Source: Firmicutes bacterium UBA3910 (GTDB lineage Bacteria > Bacillota > Limnochordia > Darwinibacteriales > Darwinibacteriaceae). Taken from it: a stretch of DNA of 7,433 nt. The position numbers were made by a program, and so were the translations under genes. The notes below the pieces were generated by a model, which saw nothing but the letters and a program-made list of their open reading frames with translations, searched no databases and was not told the origin of the DNA. Below are positions 5,807 to 7,433 of the stretch, one piece after another; the first letter of the stretch is position 1; every line of letters starts with the position of its first letter. Where the stretch lies: NCBI GenBank assembly GCA_002391465.1, contig DGFC01000086.1, positions 1 to 7,433 of the forward strand. The letters are read 5' to 3'.

Positions 5807-7123
5807 ATGGCCATTACCGTCCCCCAAGATGTTATGGCTGCCTGCAGTGTACTAATAAACGCAGGATTCCAAGCCTATTTAGTGGGCGGCGCTATCAGGG
5901 ACAGTCTGCTGAGACTACAGCCTACCGATTGGGACATAGCAACCGACGCTCTGCCAGAGGACGTGGAGCGCCTGTTTGACAGAACGGTACCAACGGGCCG
6001 ACAGTTCGGTACGATTACTGTTGTGGGCGACGGGCGTTCCCTTGAGGTGACCACCATGCGTTCCGACGGCGTTTACCGCGACCGCAGGCGTCCAGAAGAG
6101 GTGGAGTTCACCGATCGGATCGAACTGGATTTGGCTCGACGTGATTTCACTATCAACGCCATCGCCTACGATCCCGATCGGCGGCAGTTGATCGATCCAT
6201 TCGGCGGAAAAAAAGATCTGCGCCGCAAACTCCTCAGAACGGTCGGTTCGCCCAACGAACGTTTCGCAGAAGATCCCCTCCGCATGCTGCGCCTAGTCCG
6301 CTTCCAGTCGGTGCTGGGTTTTAAAGGTGAAAGAAAAACCGAGCTTGCTGTTGAAGCCCGGTTGATCACTTACGTCAGTCCAGAACGTATTCTAATTGAA
6401 CTAAACAAAATGCTGATGGGACGCTTCCTCCAGCCTGCCCTGGAATTCTTCTACCATTCGGGCTTGATGGAGGAAATCATCCCCGAGCTGGCCTCCTCAG
6501 CCGGCATTTCAGCGGGAGACAACCATCCCTTTGACCTCCTGGGCCATTCTATCATGGCTGCCAGCTTTGCTGAACCGGATGTGGGCCTACGCTGGGCTGC
6601 CCTCCTCCACGATGTGGGCAAGCAAGTCACCCTCAAGCGGGAACACTCAGCAATCAGCGCAGAAATGGCCAAGGACATCCTAACACGCCTGAGGGCCAGC
6701 AGAAAGCTGATTGGACGTGTAACAACCCTCATTGCTGAGCACATGTTTGATATCCATCCCCAATCCTCTGATCGGGCCATCCGCCGATTCATGGCAAGGG
6801 TGGGGACTGAGACTGCTTTTGACCTGATCAAGCTGCGTCAAGCAGATCTGGCCGGCCTAAACGAAAATCCCCGACACATCTTAGCCTACCGGACAGCGAT
6901 GGAAGGACGCCTTAATGATATACTAAGCCAAAAAGGCGCACTTACACTGTCCGATTTGGCGGTGAACGGACATGTAATAACAGCTGAGCTGGGGTTAAAG
7001 CCAGGGCCTAAGGTAGGCCTGATCCTCAACTACCTGCTCGATAGAGTGTGGTCTGATCCGAGCCTAAATCGGCCTGGCCAGCTGTTAGAGCTGGCTCGTT
7101 CTTACCTAAAGACATTAGGCTGA
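5807..7123 (+). CDS. cca: CCA tRNA nucleotidyltransferase / poly(A) polymerase family protein with HD domain
   Basis: Class II nucleotidyltransferase of 438 residues that adds or repairs the 3'-CCA end of tRNAs from CTP and ATP. Motif A is LVGGAIRD (25-32) with the catalytic pair D41 and D43 in TDWDIATD. The flexible-loop segment TTMRSDGVYRDRRRPEEVEF (82-101) is present, followed by motif B RRDFTINAIA (111-120) and the nucleotide-template motif D EDPLR (155-159) within AEDPLRMLRLVRF. CC-only enzymes are known to lack the flexible loop, so a full CCA-adding (or A-adding) activity is favoured. The C-terminal part has an HD phosphohydrolase domain with WAALLHDVGK (263-272, H268/D269), candidate ligands H247 and H280, and D347 in RQADLAG. 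It ends with LKPGPKVGLILNYLL (397-411), typical of the family. Poly(A) polymerase activity cannot be excluded from sequence alone. The gene is monocistronic here, divergent from sfsA and convergent with the cold-shock-like gene. Confidence 0.95.
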   Translation: MAITVPQDVMAACSVLINAGFQAYLVGGAIRDSLLRLQPTDWDIATDALPEDVERLFDRTVPTGRQFGTITVVGDGRSLEVTTMRSDGVYRDRRRPEEVEFTDRIELDLARRDFTINAIAYDPDRRQLIDPFGGKKDLRRKLLRTVGSPNERFAEDPLRMLRLVRFQSVLGFKGERKTELAVEARLITYVSPERILIELNKMLMGRFLQPALEFFYHSGLMEEIIPELASSAGISAGDNHPFDLLGHSIMAASFAEPDVGLRWAALLHDVGKQVTLKREHSAISAEMAKDILTRLRASRKLIGRVTTLIAEHMFDIHPQSSDRAIRRFMARVGTETAFDLIKLRQADLAGLNENPRHILAYRTAMEGRLNDILSQKGALTLSDLAVNGHVITAELGLKPGPKVGLILNYLLDRVWSDPSLNRPGQLLELARSYLKTLG

Positions 7124-7128
7124 GTTTT
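7105..7128 (+). terminator. Weak candidate terminator at the end of cca
   Basis: CCTAA (7105-7109) can pair with TTAGG (7115-7119) around AGACA, and TTTT follows at 7125-7128 after CTGAG. The stem is only 5 bp and AT-rich, overlaps the last codons of cca, and the T-run is displaced by five bases. It is the best candidate I can find in the 25-bp gap between the two convergent genes and may not be functional. Confidence 0.2.
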
Positions 7129-7148
7129 GCCCCGGATCAGGCTCACTC

Positions 7149-7415
7149 CTACGCGCCGTTCCCATTGACGATTGTTACATTACGAGCCCTGCCGTTTTTT
7201 TCGGCAGTGGTCTCCCCATTGGGATCCGGCGCTTTGATTTCTAAAAACTCAACCTTTGTTCCAGGCTTTAAGTGAACAGAACGCTGATCTGCGGGCAGAT
7301 TGGCTTTAGTAAAGAAGTAATCACCATTGTCCGCCCGAATGAAACCGTAGTTGGTCATAAAACGCTTTATGACACCCGTTTTTCTTTGCTCCTCTCCCCT
7401 GCGTAGAGGCCTCAT
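7149..7415 (-). CDS. Divergent cold-shock-domain (OB-fold) protein, possibly 5'-incomplete
   Basis: Probable small single-stranded nucleic-acid-binding protein of 88 residues if started at ATG 7415. The OB-fold cold-shock pattern is recognisable: TGVIKRF (13-19), TNYGFIRA (21-28) in the place of RNP1 (usually KGFGFI), DYFFTKANL (32-40) in the place of RNP2 (usually VFVHFSAI), a KPGTKVEFLEI strand (50-60) and a final RARNVTIV strand (76-83). Canonical Csp proteins are about 65-70 residues; this one has an N-terminal basic extension and a longer loop (about 61-75). The RNP2 histidine is replaced by threonine (FFT). The start is uncertain: no ribosome binding site precedes 7415, and the frame has no stop before the window edge at 7433, so the gene may begin outside. 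An AGGGGAGAGGAG string (7400-7389) inside the frame has no in-frame start at useful distance. The gene converges with cca. Confidence 0.75.
   Translation of the reverse strand: MRPLRRGEEQRKTGVIKRFMTNYGFIRADNGDYFFTKANLPADQRSVHLKPGTKVEFLEIKAPDPNGETTAEKNGRARNVTIVNGNGA
7189..7207. repeat. Palindrome with poly-A/T loop inside the cold-shock-like gene
   Basis: CTGCCG (7189-7194) and CGGCAG (7202-7207) form a perfect 6-bp inverted repeat around seven T on the plus strand (seven A in the mRNA). In the coding frame the loop reads GAA AAA AAC, encoding Glu-Lys-Asn in the hydrophilic loop before the last beta strand. It resembles neither terminator orientation, because the homopolymer is in the loop and not after the stem. 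Confidence 0.6.
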
Positions 7416-7428
7416 CCAGTAAACTGGA
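7415..7428. repeat. Palindrome at the start codon of the cold-shock-like gene
   Basis: TCCAGT-AA-ACTGGA is a perfect inverted repeat whose last base overlaps the A of the putative ATG at 7415. In the mRNA a UCCAG/CUGGA stem with a UUUA loop would hold the first base of the start codon in the helix. It could be an operator, a translation-control hairpin, or part of coding sequence if the gene starts further upstream. Confidence 0.4.
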
Positions 7429-7433
7429 GGAGT

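Noticed and set aside
6451..6831. Open frame (126 codons) on the minus strand within cca
   Set aside because: It lies opposite the conserved HD-domain region and shows no recognisable domain of its own.

Overview
The window looks like a piece of a low-to-mid GC (about 50% by eye) Gram-positive chromosome, most likely a Clostridia-type member of the Bacillota. The support is indirect: strong AGGAGG-type ribosome binding sites, tight leftward gene packing with stop/start overlaps, occasional TTG starts, and a class II CCA-adding enzyme fused to an HD domain. No ribosomal RNA, tRNA, CRISPR array or complete mobile element is visible.

Left edge (1-96): non-coding sequence with a small perfect palindrome (25-40) and a strong intrinsic terminator (50-89). 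Its T-run points rightward, so it would end transcription entering from left of the window. It also lies just past the 3' end of glnS.

Main leftward block (97-5674, minus strand), in transcription order: sfsA, a HAD-superfamily phosphatase-like protein, an APH-fold kinase-like protein, a METTL25-like SAM methyltransferase, then glnS (glutaminyl-tRNA synthetase). The first four are very tightly packed: 12 bp, 1 bp overlap and 7 bp, with Shine-Dalgarno sequences overlapping the upstream stop codons at two of the three junctions. They look like one translationally coupled operon. glnS is separated by 76 bp that hold a plausible sigma-A promoter, so it can probably be transcribed on its own as well as by readthrough.

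Divergent region (5675-5806): 132 bp between sfsA (leftward) and cca (rightward). It holds both ribosome binding sites, an A9 tract and a tandem TTCCCCAT repeat, but no convincing sigma-A promoter.

Right part: cca (5807-7123, plus strand), a tRNA nucleotidyltransferase with an HD domain, converges with a short leftward gene for a divergent cold-shock-domain protein (7149 to about 7415). That gene's reading frame is still open at the window edge, so its true start may lie outside.

Functionally, glnS and cca serve tRNA charging and maturation, and the cold-shock-like protein probably binds nucleic acid. The kinase-like, phosphatase-like and methyltransferase genes have no assigned substrate. 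Their coupled arrangement is the part of the window with the best claim to be an undescribed small pathway.
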